Assembly (NCBI RefSeq): GCF_000203915.1
Contig: NC_008391.1
Span: forward strand, 2,170,001-2,234,000
Direction of reading: 5' to 3'
From: Burkholderia ambifaria AMMD
Lineage (GTDB): Bacteria > Pseudomonadota > Gammaproteobacteria > Burkholderiales > Burkholderiaceae
Length of the DNA: 64,000 nt
Under the pieces are notes generated by a model. It made no database searches, was not told the DNA's origin, and saw only the letters and a program-made list of their open reading frames with translations. Shown here in pieces: positions 1-7,801 of this stretch. The position numbers were made by a program, and so were the translations under genes. Each line of letters begins with the position of its first letter. The first letter of the stretch is position 1.

Positions 1-78
1 CAGCATGTCGGGGCCGGGTGTGACGGTCAGCGCGAGGCAGGCGCCGGAGAACAGTGCGAGCGTGGAGAGGTCGATCAT
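1..78 (-). CDS. LysE/RhtB-type amino-acid exporter, N-terminal fragment
   Basis: Only the first 26 codons lie in the window. The reading frame starts at the ATG complementary to 76-78 and runs off the left edge. The visible residues include a hydrophobic first helix followed by the motif TVTPGPDML, which is the usual N-terminal signature of LysE/RhtB inner-membrane exporters of amino acids and related metabolites. The substrate cannot be told from this fragment. A 12-base palindrome lies about 60 bases upstream of the start and could be an operator. Confidence 0.75.
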   Translation of the reverse strand, partial: MIDLSTLALFSGACLALTVTPGPDML

Positions 79-139
79 GGAGTCCCGTCGTGCCGGAGTG
101 GCGTGAAAGGGAGATCAGTGTAGGAGCGCGTCCGGCGCG

Positions 140-151
140 GGTCAATTGACC
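140..151. promoter_or_regulatory. Perfect 12-bp palindrome, possible operator
   Basis: The sequence GGTCAATTGACC is a perfect palindrome. It lies in the 200-base gap upstream of the LysE-type exporter. Its position fits an operator, but no regulator gene adjoins it inside the window. The assignment is inference from symmetry and position only. Confidence 0.3.
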
Positions 152-279
152 GAACGGCCTATGATTCGATGTGCCGGCACAGCCGATCGCCAACGGATTC
201 ACTCCGTTCACGACGCGCCGACGAACTCATGCCAAGCGCGCCACGCGCGAATCGAGCGCACGCGCCGTCGCGCCAGTTA

Positions 280-1143
280 CTACTTCCGGCAAGCCACCTG
301 ATAATCGATCACGGTATTCGCCGACGGCGTGTCGGGCTCACCGCCGGCCGTCGTCACGCCGAGCACGCCGGCCGCGCTCCGATACCGCAGCGCGCAATAC
401 CCCATGCCGGTGCCCGAGCATGCTTCGGCTTCGATGATCCCGTGCTTCGCGAGCGTCGCCGCGCCATCCATTTCGTTCGGTTTCTCGTGCGGACGCAGCG
501 GCTGCCAGCCGTGCGAGATCAGGATCTTGCGTGCCTTGTCGAGCGGTTTGCCGTACACGTTGGGCACGACTGCACGGCCGTGACAGTAGGTGCGTTCCGC
601 GGCGACCGCGGTCAGCCGCAAGCCGCCATGCTCTTCGCGCAGCTCGCCGACGGGCGCCGACGGACCATCGCCGCCCCACACCAGCAGTGCGCCGCTTTCC
701 AGCGGCTCGACCGAGCCGAGTTGCCAGCCGGCCGCGCGCGCCGTATAGCCGAGCGCGACGAGCGTCGTGCCGTCGAAGGCGCCGATGTTTGCGTTGCGCG
801 CAAAGCAGATCGCGCTCGTCCCCGGCTTGAACCCGCTCGCGAACGTGACGACCGTATAGCGGCCGAGCGGTGCCTCGGACGTCACGATCCAGCCGAGCTT
901 CGCGACGTCGCGGCCGGCCGCGGTTGTGGTCTTCGCGCGATATTGCGCACAAAACGCGTCGAGCGTGCCGTTCTCGGGCGAGTGCGGCAGCGCGCCGAGC
1001 GCAACCAGCGACGCGCCGGCGATATCGGAAGCCGTACGCAGCGCCTCGGCCTCAGCCGACGCCGCGCCGCCGAGCATGACGCACGCGAGTGCCGCGAGCG
1101 ATGCGACGCGGCGGGTCGACGGCAGGGCAGCGATGCGGCGCAC
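280..1143 (-). CDS. Exported protein of unknown function with a PASTA-like C-terminal segment
   Basis: This 287-aa protein begins with a clear signal peptide: basic residues, then a hydrophobic stretch ending near GAASAEAE. It is therefore probably periplasmic or outer-membrane associated. The N-terminal two thirds match no family I recognise. Around residues 195-220 the segment VPNVYGKPLDKARKIL resembles the opening of PASTA-type repeats, which elsewhere bind cell-wall fragments, but the match is short. The C-terminal part has several Cys residues that could form disulfides. The gene stops close upstream of nothing else on its strand and begins 6 bases after the stop of the DUF2322-like gene, so the two are probably co-transcribed. 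Confidence 0.6.
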   Translation of the reverse strand: MRRIAALPSTRRVASLAALACVMLGGAASAEAEALRTASDIAGASLVALGALPHSPENGTLDAFCAQYRAKTTTAAGRDVAKLGWIVTSEAPLGRYTVVTFASGFKPGTSAICFARNANIGAFDGTTLVALGYTARAAGWQLGSVEPLESGALLVWGGDGPSAPVGELREEHGGLRLTAVAAERTYCHGRAVVPNVYGKPLDKARKILISHGWQPLRPHEKPNEMDGAATLAKHGIIEAEACSGTGMGYCALRYRSAAGVLGVTTAGGEPDTPSANTVIDYQVACRK

Positions 1144-1149
1144 GTCGGC

Positions 1150-1482
1150 TCAGTCCTGCGCGATCACGTCGATCCGCAGTGCTTCGCCACCGTCGACGAT
1201 CGCCAGCAGACGATCGACGTTCGGATGCGCACCCGGGCGGTTGCGTGCGTCGGCGGTGTGCTCCGCGAACACGGCGAGACCATGTTCAGCGGCCTTCGCA
1301 TCGAGCGTGCCGAATGCCTGCTTCAGGTAGTGGTACACCGCGAGCGAGCCCTGCTTGCCCGGCTGGTTCTCGATGCTCGCGACCACGTCGCCGTTCGCGC
1401 CGACGAGATCGATGCGTGCAATGCCGTCGATGGCCGGCAGTTGCGCGAGGTTGTCCTTGAATACTTGGGTCGGTTGAATCAC
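1150..1482 (-). CDS. DUF2322-like small cytoplasmic protein
   Basis: This 110-aa protein has no signal peptide. The text around residues 15-40 (PAIDGIARIDLVGANGDV) and the overall length resemble the DUF2322 family of small proteobacterial proteins of unknown role. The stop lies 6 bases before the start of the downstream exported protein, so the two genes likely form an operon. The family assignment is from memory of the sequence pattern and is not certain. Confidence 0.6.
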   Translation of the reverse strand: MIQPTQVFKDNLAQLPAIDGIARIDLVGANGDVVASIENQPGKQGSLAVYHYLKQAFGTLDAKAAEHGLAVFAEHTADARNRPGAHPNVDRLLAIVDGGEALRIDVIAQD

Positions 1483-1699
1483 TGAAACACTCCGTCGGTT
1501 CGGTCATGGGCCAATCGGGCCGTATCTTATCCGATCGTCATCCGGCCGGCCGCGGTGTACCGGCGAGCCGCACCGCGCTGCCCGCCACCGTCGGCATCGC
1601 ACGGGCTTTTCCGCTAGAGTAGGAGATCACCGGCCGCATCCGCCGCCCACGCCGGCGCGGCGGCCACGTCCCGCCATTGCATTGCACACGAGGGCCCCG

Positions 1700-2026
1700 A
1701 TGGACATCGAGCAACGCTACACCGCCAATGCGCCGACGCGCGCGGAAGTCGACGCACTGGCCGGTAACACCGTGATCGAATTCGGCGCGAACTGGTGCGG
1801 GATCTGCGCGAGCGCGCAGCCCGCGATCGTCGCGTCGCTCGCCGCGCATCCTGCCGTGCGGCATCTGAAGATCGAGGACGGCCCGGGCCGGCCGCTCGGC
1901 CGGTCGTTCCGCGTGAAGCTGTGGCCGACATTGATATTCATGCGCGACGGGGTCGAAGTCGCGCGCGTCGTGCGCCCCGCCGACGCGAAGCAGATCGAAG
2001 CCGAAGGCTTCGCCGCACTCGCCTGA
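1700..2026 (+). CDS. Thioredoxin-family protein
   Basis: This is a single-domain thioredoxin of 108 aa, the usual family size. The redox site reads NWCGICA, with Cys33 and Cys36 and Trp32 before the first Cys. The cis-proline motif WPTL places Pro76 as expected. There is no signal peptide, so the protein should work in the cytoplasm as a thiol-disulfide reductant. The ATG at 1700 is preferred over the upstream TTG at 1682 because a GAGGG sequence precedes it. The next gene (YjbQ) begins 10 bases after the stop, which suggests an operon. Confidence 0.85.
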   Translation: MDIEQRYTANAPTRAEVDALAGNTVIEFGANWCGICASAQPAIVASLAAHPAVRHLKIEDGPGRPLGRSFRVKLWPTLIFMRDGVEVARVVRPADAKQIEAEGFAALA

Positions 2027-2036
2027 GGTGGCCATC

Positions 2037-2456
2037 ATGCAACAGGCCATCACGCACATCGGCGTTGAAACGCACGGGAGCGGCCTCGTCGAGTTCACAT
2101 CGCAGGCGCGTGCGTTCGTCGACCAGCAGGCAATCCGCACCGGGTTGCTGACCGTGTTCTGCCGCCATACGTCCGCGTCGCTGCTGATCCAGGAGAATGC
2201 GGATCCGTCGGTGCAGCGCGATCTCGAACGCTACTTCGCGACGCTCGCGCCCGAGGACGCCACGCGCTACGAGCACGACACCGAAGGGCCCGACGACATG
2301 CCCGCGCATCTGCGCACGGCGCTTACGCAGGTGCAACTGTCGATCCCGGTCGAGCATGGACGCATGGTGCTCGGCACCTGGCAGGGCATCTATCTGTTCG
2401 AGCATCGTCGCGCGGCGCATCGGCGCGACATCGTGCTGCATTTGATCGGCGAATGA
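2037..2456 (+). CDS. YjbQ/UPF0047 family protein
   Basis: This 139-aa protein has the hallmarks of the YjbQ (UPF0047) family: FCRHTSASLLIQENADP near residues 41-57, a middle segment with HDTEGPDDMPAHLRT, and a C-terminal GTWQGIYLFEHR. Members are compact trimeric enzymes. Some can substitute for thiamine-phosphate synthase, but their normal substrate is unsettled. I chose the ATG at 2037, with GAGGTGG as ribosome-binding site, rather than the GTG at 2028 that lies within that site. It follows the thioredoxin gene closely on the same strand. Confidence 0.85.
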   Translation: MQQAITHIGVETHGSGLVEFTSQARAFVDQQAIRTGLLTVFCRHTSASLLIQENADPSVQRDLERYFATLAPEDATRYEHDTEGPDDMPAHLRTALTQVQLSIPVEHGRMVLGTWQGIYLFEHRRAAHRRDIVLHLIGE

Positions 2457-2510
2457 GCGCGGGAACGCAAACGGACGGGCAGGCCGGTCAGTGACGCAGC
2501 GCGGCCGCGT

Positions 2511-4322
2511 TCAGCCGAGCAGCTTCTCGACGAGCGCGCCGAGTTCGCGCAGGTGAACGGGCTTCGGCAGGAACGCGTCGAACACCTGCTGCTTTTCGCG
2601 CAACGCGGCCGATTCGTACGCACTGACGCCGAGGATCGACGCAAACCTGCCGTCGTCATCCGGTTGCGCGACCATCCGGATGCGCCGCGCGACTTCGAAG
2701 CCGCTCAGGTCCGGCAGTTCGAGATCGAGCACGACGAGGTCGTACCGCGCGTCGCCGAAACGCGCGACGCCTTCGTGCCCGGTGCCGCACAGCTCGACGT
2801 CGACGCCGAGCGCCGACAGCATCGCGCCGAGCGTTTCGCGCGCGTTGTCGTTGTCGTCGACCACGAGCGCGCGGCGGTTGCGATGCACGTCGACGGCCTG
2901 CCATGCGGGTGCGTCGCCGCCCGTGTCGGCGGCATCCGGCGCCTCGGCCGGCAGCGTGACGACGAACTCGCTGCCTTCGCCGACGGCGCTGCGCACGTCC
3001 ACATGGCCGCGCAGCGTCGTCACGATCTCGCGCACGACGGCGAGCCCCATCCCGATGCCGTCCACATGCAGGCCGACCGCGTCGTTCGCACGGTAGAACG
3101 GCTCGAAGATCTTCGGCAGATGCTGCTTCGCGATACCGGCGCCGGTATCGCGCACCGCAAGTTTCAACTGCCGGCCGGCCGGCGTGTCGACGAGCCGGAT
3201 CGATACGTGGATCGATCCGTCGGCGGTGTACTTCACCGAATTCTCGATCAGGTTGGACAGCACCTGCCGCAAGAGCTTGCGATCGGAGCGGATCGCGAGG
3301 TCGTGCGGCTCGACCAGCTGCGAGATCGCGATCCGTTTGGCCGCGATCTTCGCGCGCAGCGGATCGAGCACCTCGGCGAGCAGCGACGCCATGCCGACCG
3401 TTTCGGCTTCGGCGAGACGCTTGGTCGAGCGCAGCTTGATGTAGTCGGTCAGGTCCTTGACCAGCGCCTCGAGCGACGACGCGGAATTCTGCAGCCGCCG
3501 GATCGTCTTCAGGTTCGCGTCGGATTGCGGCCGCGCGAGCAGGATCTCGATCGACCCGCAGATCGCCTGCAGCGGCGTGCGCAGTTCATGACTGACCATC
3601 CCGAGGAACGCATTCTTCGCCTCGATCATCTCGAACGCGCGATCGGACGCCTTGCGTTCCGCATCGAGCGCCGCATCCTGGCGCTCGAGCAGGTCGTCGC
3701 GCGTGCGCATCGTATAGAACAGCAGCAGGAACAGCGCGCACAGGATCACGCCGAGGATGATGCCGAGCGACAGGATCGCGCGCTGCTTTTCCTTCAGCTG
3801 ATGGAACGTGAAGTCGCGCTGCGCCATCTCGATCGCGCGGAAGTAGTTCGCGAGGCCGTTGACCTTCGGCCAGTGCGCATTGACCTCATCGATCACGCGC
3901 TGTGCGTCGTTCGGTGCGGTGCGCAACGGCGGCACGTCGCGCTTCAGGCGCGCCATGAATTCGCCGAGCGCCGCGATCTCGCCGCGCGCGCGCGGGATGC
4001 GCAGCCAGTATTGGGACACCTCGGACGGCCGCTGCAGGAACCCGAACGACACCGACAGGCTGTCGAGCTGCATCTGCACGTGGTCGTAGTCGTCGTCCAC
4101 GTGCGTGGCGTAGAGAATCAGCTGGCGGTCGAAGCGCGTGTAGACGTTGCGGTATTGCGCGGCGGTCCAGAACACGCCTTCGCGCGGCCCTTCGAGCACG
4201 CCCTCGTTGACCGACGTCGCGAGCAGGTCCCACAGCAGGAATGCCCACGCGGCGAAGCCCAGGATCCACAGCGACCCCAGGACCAGGATGATCTTTCTGT
4301 TCTTCCACCGCCCGCGCTTCAT
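2511..4322 (-). CDS. Hybrid sensor histidine kinase with C-terminal receiver
   Basis: This 603-aa inner-membrane kinase has transmembrane segments at about residues 11-33 and 182-203 enclosing a periplasmic region of about 150 residues with no domain I recognise. HisKA follows with the phospho-accepting His245 in VSHELRTPLQ. The ATP-binding domain shows NLIENSVKYTADG, DTGAGIAKQHLPKIF and GIGMGLAVV. The receiver spans about 485-600, with an acidic pair in VVDDNDNA and the acceptor Asp in VVLDLELP. The gene lies 10 bases after the molybdopterin-fold gene and closes a three-gene operon whose first gene encodes a response regulator, so the three probably form one pathway. The signal is unknown. 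Confidence 0.9.
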   Translation of the reverse strand: MKRGRWKNRKIILVLGSLWILGFAAWAFLLWDLLATSVNEGVLEGPREGVFWTAAQYRNVYTRFDRQLILYATHVDDDYDHVQMQLDSLSVSFGFLQRPSEVSQYWLRIPRARGEIAALGEFMARLKRDVPPLRTAPNDAQRVIDEVNAHWPKVNGLANYFRAIEMAQRDFTFHQLKEKQRAILSLGIILGVILCALFLLLFYTMRTRDDLLERQDAALDAERKASDRAFEMIEAKNAFLGMVSHELRTPLQAICGSIEILLARPQSDANLKTIRRLQNSASSLEALVKDLTDYIKLRSTKRLAEAETVGMASLLAEVLDPLRAKIAAKRIAISQLVEPHDLAIRSDRKLLRQVLSNLIENSVKYTADGSIHVSIRLVDTPAGRQLKLAVRDTGAGIAKQHLPKIFEPFYRANDAVGLHVDGIGMGLAVVREIVTTLRGHVDVRSAVGEGSEFVVTLPAEAPDAADTGGDAPAWQAVDVHRNRRALVVDDNDNARETLGAMLSALGVDVELCGTGHEGVARFGDARYDLVVLDLELPDLSGFEVARRIRMVAQPDDDGRFASILGVSAYESAALREKQQVFDAFLPKPVHLRELGALVEKLLG

Positions 4323-4331
4323 GTCGCCCGC

Positions 4332-4832
4332 TTACTTCACGGTCAGGCCGATGATCTGCCACGCGAACTTGGCTTCGCCGAGCGGCGTCTTCAGCTCGTC
4401 CGGATACTGGTCGCGCGGATACATGATCCACAGCGGCCCGTAGTTGTCGTTGCCGAGCACCTTGCCGTTCATCGTGCGCGCGAGGATCACGCCGTACTTG
4501 TCCGCGTCCGACACGGGGATCGTGAACGTGTACTCGTCGATGCAGCGGAACTCGATCTGCGTGCCGTGCGCGTCGACGGTCTTCAGCACGTCGGACAGGC
4601 GCGGGCCGGTGAAGGTCGCCTTCGGCGTCCAGCTCGTCGACGTGACGATCGTGTACTGCGGCAGCGCCATCAGCGCCTGCTCGGAAAAGACGAACGTCGT
4701 GTTGCCGGGCTGGTTGCTGCGGCCGATCTTGCCGTCGACGGTGAACGTGAACGACGCGGCCCAGCTCGCGGCGGCCATGCCGAGCAGGCCGGCCGCGACC
4801 AGGCTCTTGATCCAGATCGTCGAGATTCGCAT
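4332..4832 (-). CDS. Periplasmic molybdopterin-binding-fold protein
   Basis: This 166-aa protein carries a signal peptide cleaved near AASWA-A. The remainder resembles the oxidoreductase molybdopterin-binding fold (PF00174 type). It shows TGPRLSDVL followed by EFRCIDEYTFTIPVSD, with Cys97 at the place where sulfite-oxidase relatives coordinate Mo, then GPLWIMYPRDQYP near the end. It is much shorter than a full Mo enzyme. Lying between a response regulator gene and a hybrid kinase gene, it may serve as a periplasmic signal-binding partner of the kinase rather than as an enzyme. That role is inference from context. Confidence 0.75.
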   Translation of the reverse strand: MRISTIWIKSLVAAGLLGMAAASWAASFTFTVDGKIGRSNQPGNTTFVFSEQALMALPQYTIVTSTSWTPKATFTGPRLSDVLKTVDAHGTQIEFRCIDEYTFTIPVSDADKYGVILARTMNGKVLGNDNYGPLWIMYPRDQYPDELKTPLGEAKFAWQIIGLTVK

Positions 4833-4893
4833 GTGTTTCCCCTCGGTCGTGTTCAGGTTCGAGTTCGTGTGATGGTGGGTGTTCGTTGTGGTT

Positions 4894-5787
4894 TCAGCTC
4901 GCGACGGCGGCGGCGCCCGCGGCGTTCGCGGCGGCCGGCAGCGTGATCTTCAGTTCGCGTGCGACTTCGGCGAACAGGATCGGCAGGCGCACCGGCTTTT
5001 CCTCGCACCGCGCGTTGTAGTGCGACACGATGTGCGCGATCTCGTCCTCGCTCGCCTCGCCGGTGGAGATCTTGCCGGTCAGCAGGAAGATCGGCGCGCC
5101 GCCGTTCTCGCTCGAGCGGATGCCGCGCACGAGTTCGGCGGCCGTCTGGTCGCCGAGCATCCAGTCGAGGATGTAGCCGTCGAAGTCCTCGACTTCCAGC
5201 GCCTTGCGGAACGACGCGCCGTCGAAGTAAGGCACCGCGTTCACGCCTTTTTCGATGAAGTATTCGCACACGGTTTCGGCGACGTCCTGCGAATCGTCGA
5301 CCACCGCGATCCGCGCGGCATAGGCGGTCGGCTGGCTCGAGCGCAGCTCGATGACGTCGACCGGATAGGTGCGGCCTTCGCGCGCGTGCTCGCGTTCGGT
5401 GACGATCCATTCGCCCTGCCACTGCAACGCGACGAAATCCGTTTCGATCTGGCTGCTGGCCTTCGCCGAGATCGCCGCGCGGCAGCGAAAGCGGCGCGAC
5501 TCGATCACGAGCGTCGCGTCGATCATCTCGGCGGCGGCCGGCTGCGTGCCCTTGTCGTCGAGCAGGATCGCGGGCGGCACGCCGAAGTGGGTCGCGATGT
5601 CCTGCAACTGCGACAGGTTCCACGGGATCAAGCCTTTCATCTTGCGCGTGACGACCGAGAAACTGAGGCCCAGCACGTTCGCGATCGTCGTGTTGTGACT
5701 GCGCGGCGGAATGCCGTTGCGCGTCAGCAGGTCGCGCACCTTGGTGGCGGTGATGAGATCGACGTTGGCCTGCTCGCTAGTGGACAT
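4894..5787 (-). CDS. Response regulator with N-terminal HTH and C-terminal receiver
   Basis: This 297-aa protein has its domains in the reverse of the usual order. Residues 12-75 look like an XRE/Cro-type helix-turn-helix (TTIANVLGLSFSVVTRKMKG). A middle region of about 80 residues is unassigned. The receiver follows, with acidic pair Asp164-Asp165 (AVVDDSQ), acceptor Asp208 (YILDWML) and the Thr of FLLTGK. The conserved Lys is probably the one in EEKPVRLP. It is first in the operon with the molybdopterin-fold protein (61 bases downstream) and the hybrid kinase. It probably receives phosphate from that kinase and may autoregulate through the palindromic upstream region. Confidence 0.85.
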   Translation of the reverse strand: MSTSEQANVDLITATKVRDLLTRNGIPPRSHNTTIANVLGLSFSVVTRKMKGLIPWNLSQLQDIATHFGVPPAILLDDKGTQPAAAEMIDATLVIESRRFRCRAAISAKASSQIETDFVALQWQGEWIVTEREHAREGRTYPVDVIELRSSQPTAYAARIAVVDDSQDVAETVCEYFIEKGVNAVPYFDGASFRKALEVEDFDGYILDWMLGDQTAAELVRGIRSSENGGAPIFLLTGKISTGEASEDEIAHIVSHYNARCEEKPVRLPILFAEVARELKITLPAAANAAGAAAVAS

Positions 5788-6143
5788 CTCGAAAGGGTCT
5801 CCTGGGTTTTAGCGACGAAGAGCATATTCAAAAGTGACGCGATACGCAAACTTTGAAATCGCGATTGACCTTGACATGCCATATTTCTCCATTATTATTG
5901 CTCACCACGTCACTATTGTTTGTCGCGTCAGGTTTGGAGGCCGGTATCGAACACGGTCATCTGGCGAAAAGCGGCAGCCAGAGCGTGACTGAACGATTCA
6001 AAGAGAGAGCCTGAGAGAGCCTTGGACTGCGTGTCGGCGTTGGCGAATTGTATTCGCCTCGCCGCACGCAAACCGGGTGCGCGCTCGCGGGGGTGGGATA
6101 GCGCGAAGCAGTGCGGCGCAGATAAAACGTGGGGAACGCACAC
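5788..6143. promoter_or_regulatory. Divergent AT-rich promoter region with inverted TGACGCGA elements
   Basis: This 356-base gap separates the HTH-receiver gene (minus strand) from the Sel1 lipoprotein gene (plus strand). The part at 5820-5930 is markedly AT-rich for this genome. It contains TGACGCGA at 5835-5842 and its reverse complement TCGCGTCA at 5923-5930, bracketing the likely promoter. The arrangement would suit binding by the HTH-receiver protein, but this is inference. No convincing ORF was seen in the gap. Confidence 0.4.
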
Positions 6144-6731
6144 ATGTATCGCCGTTTGCTGGCACCGGGGCTGCTGTTGCTGTTGGCCGCGTGCGCGCAG
6201 GATCCGTCCGTTACACGCAACACGGTGCGGATCTGCGATGACACAGGTTGTTCCGATCGCCCTAAAGATCAGGTGTCCTATCAAAAAAGGGACGATGCGG
6301 ACGACCGCGAAGATCCGCGCATCGTCGCGCTGAAGCAGGCCGCGAAGGCGCAGCCCAAGGCCGCCTACGACCTCGGCCTGCGTTATTTCCGCGGCGACGG
6401 CGTGCGCCAGGACAGCTATCAGGCACTGAAGTGGATGCGCGACGCCGCCGAGCGCGGCGACCTGAACGCGCAGAAGGCACTCGGCAGTTTCTACCTGTTC
6501 GGCCTCGAGGAGATGGGCTCCGATCCGCGCGAAGCGGACAAGTGGCTGTCGATCGCGGCGAGCCGCGGCGACAAGGAATCGAAAAAGCTGCTCGAGCTCG
6601 CCCGCAAGGCCAAGAAGGAAGACGAGGAAGACTGGAAATGGCGTACGCAATGGCGTGACGTCTATTACGGCTACTGGTACTCGGGCTATCCGTACTACGG
6701 CGTCTGGAATCAGACGTACTGGTACTACTGA
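6144..6731 (+). CDS. Sel1-repeat lipoprotein with an aromatic C-terminal tail
   Basis: This 195-aa lipoprotein starts MYRRLLAPG, and the lipobox LAAC places the lipidated Cys at about residue 17. Residues 60-150 hold Sel1/TPR-like helical repeats: AAYDLGLRYFRGDGV, then ALKWMRDAAERGD and ADKWLSIAASRGD. Such repeats usually mediate protein-protein contacts. The last 30 residues are about half Tyr and Trp, which is unusual. I chose the ATG at 6144 because an upstream in-frame GTG would place extra residues before the signal peptide. It is followed at 122 bases by a CsgG-like gene, and the two likely act together at the outer membrane. Confidence 0.8.
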   Translation: MYRRLLAPGLLLLLAACAQDPSVTRNTVRICDDTGCSDRPKDQVSYQKRDDADDREDPRIVALKQAAKAQPKAAYDLGLRYFRGDGVRQDSYQALKWMRDAAERGDLNAQKALGSFYLFGLEEMGSDPREADKWLSIAASRGDKESKKLLELARKAKKEDEEDWKWRTQWRDVYYGYWYSGYPYYGVWNQTYWYY

Positions 6732-6853
6732 CCGGACCGAAAGCAACGGGGAGCTGCAACGGGGAGACCACCATCGCGCAGCCACGCCGGGGGGCTTATC
6801 GAAGTTCGCACGAACATATAAGCCGAACAACGACTCTATCGATCGATAACGAC

Positions 6854-7681
6854 ATGAAGACCAACCTTTCCCAACGTCTCACTCAAGGTGCGCTGGTTGC
6901 AGCGCTTTGCGCGTCGGTCGCCGGCTGCGGCGGCGTGGTGACGCCCGGCGGCCAGAACGCGGGCGTGTCCGGCGCCGCAGCGGGCGGCGCGAGCGCCGGC
7001 GCCGATACGACGCTGCAGCGCTGCACGTCGCCGCTCGGCACGATCGCCGTCGACGACGGCCGCAACGCCGACTGGTGGGGCCCGTTCGGCAGCGCGACCA
7101 AGATGACGACCATCGACCCGCTGCTGCGCCTGGCCGTGCAGCAGTCGAACTGCTTCGTGATCACGTCGATCGGCAACCAGAAGAGCGACGCGCGCCTGTC
7201 GCGCATCACGCAGTTGCAGCGCAACTCGGGCGAATATCGTGCGGGCTCGAAGCAGCAGAAGGGCCAGCGCGTCGCCGCCGACTACTACATGGAACCGCAG
7301 ATCGTCATCAACGATTCGGCGGTCGGCGGCATCGGCAGCATGATCGGCGGGCTGATCGGCAACAGCGCGGTCGCGGCGGTGGCCGGCCATCTGCAGACGA
7401 AGGCATCGGTCGTGACGCTGACGCTGTTCGACGTGCGTTCGGCCGTGCAGATCGCGGCGTCGGAAGGCAGCTCGACGGCGACCAACTACGGCGCGGCGCT
7501 GGGCGGCTTCGGCGGTGGCGTGGGCGGCGCGCTGTCGGGCTTCTCGGCGACGCCGGAAGGCAAGGCGACCGTCGTCGCGTTCATCGACGCGTACAACAAG
7601 ATGGTCGTCGCACTGCGCAGCTACAAGGCGCAGGACGTCAAGGGCGGGCTCGGCCGCGGCGGCCAGTTGCAGGTCAATTGA
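6854..7681 (+). CDS. CsgG/HfaB-like outer-membrane lipoprotein
   Basis: This 275-aa protein has a signal peptide ending in SVAGC, a lipobox. The body resembles CsgG/HfaB proteins: a PLLRLAVQQSNCFVIT segment typical of the nucleotide-binding-like N-terminal fold, then ADYYMEPQI, a Gly-rich stretch GGIGSMIGGLIG, and ASVVTLTLFDVRSAVQIAASEG, which matches the conserved strand region of that family. CsgG forms the outer-membrane pore for curli subunits and HfaB anchors holdfast. Here it is flanked by two other lipoprotein genes on the same strand, and no csgA, csgB or csgE gene is recognisable. The family call is moderate. Confidence 0.65.
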   Translation: MKTNLSQRLTQGALVAALCASVAGCGGVVTPGGQNAGVSGAAAGGASAGADTTLQRCTSPLGTIAVDDGRNADWWGPFGSATKMTTIDPLLRLAVQQSNCFVITSIGNQKSDARLSRITQLQRNSGEYRAGSKQQKGQRVAADYYMEPQIVINDSAVGGIGSMIGGLIGNSAVAAVAGHLQTKASVVTLTLFDVRSAVQIAASEGSSTATNYGAALGGFGGGVGGALSGFSATPEGKATVVAFIDAYNKMVVALRSYKAQDVKGGLGRGGQLQVN

Positions 7682-7688
7682 GGTTCCG

Positions 7689-7712
7689 GGCCGGCGCTGC
7701 GTTCCGCCGGCC
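7689..7712 (+). terminator. GC-rich hairpin after the CsgG-like gene
   Basis: GGCCGGCG at 7689-7696 and CGCCGGCC at 7705-7712 form a perfect 8-bp stem with an 8-base loop, 8 bases past the stop codon. It is followed by GG and only a short T run. It could attenuate or terminate transcription before the repeat lipoprotein gene. Confidence 0.4.
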
Positions 7713-7801
7713 GGTTTGCGATACCTGATCTGACCTGCCCGTGCGCGCGGCGCTGTCCGCGCATCCCGCTCCGTTGTCCTGTCCGCTTCGAGGTGATCCC
7801 G

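Noticed and set aside
2553..4946. A 797-codon open frame on the plus strand opposite the hybrid kinase
   Set aside because: It is an antisense shadow caused by high GC and biased codons. Its Arg/His-rich translation has no domains, and the minus-strand frame has clear kinase motifs.
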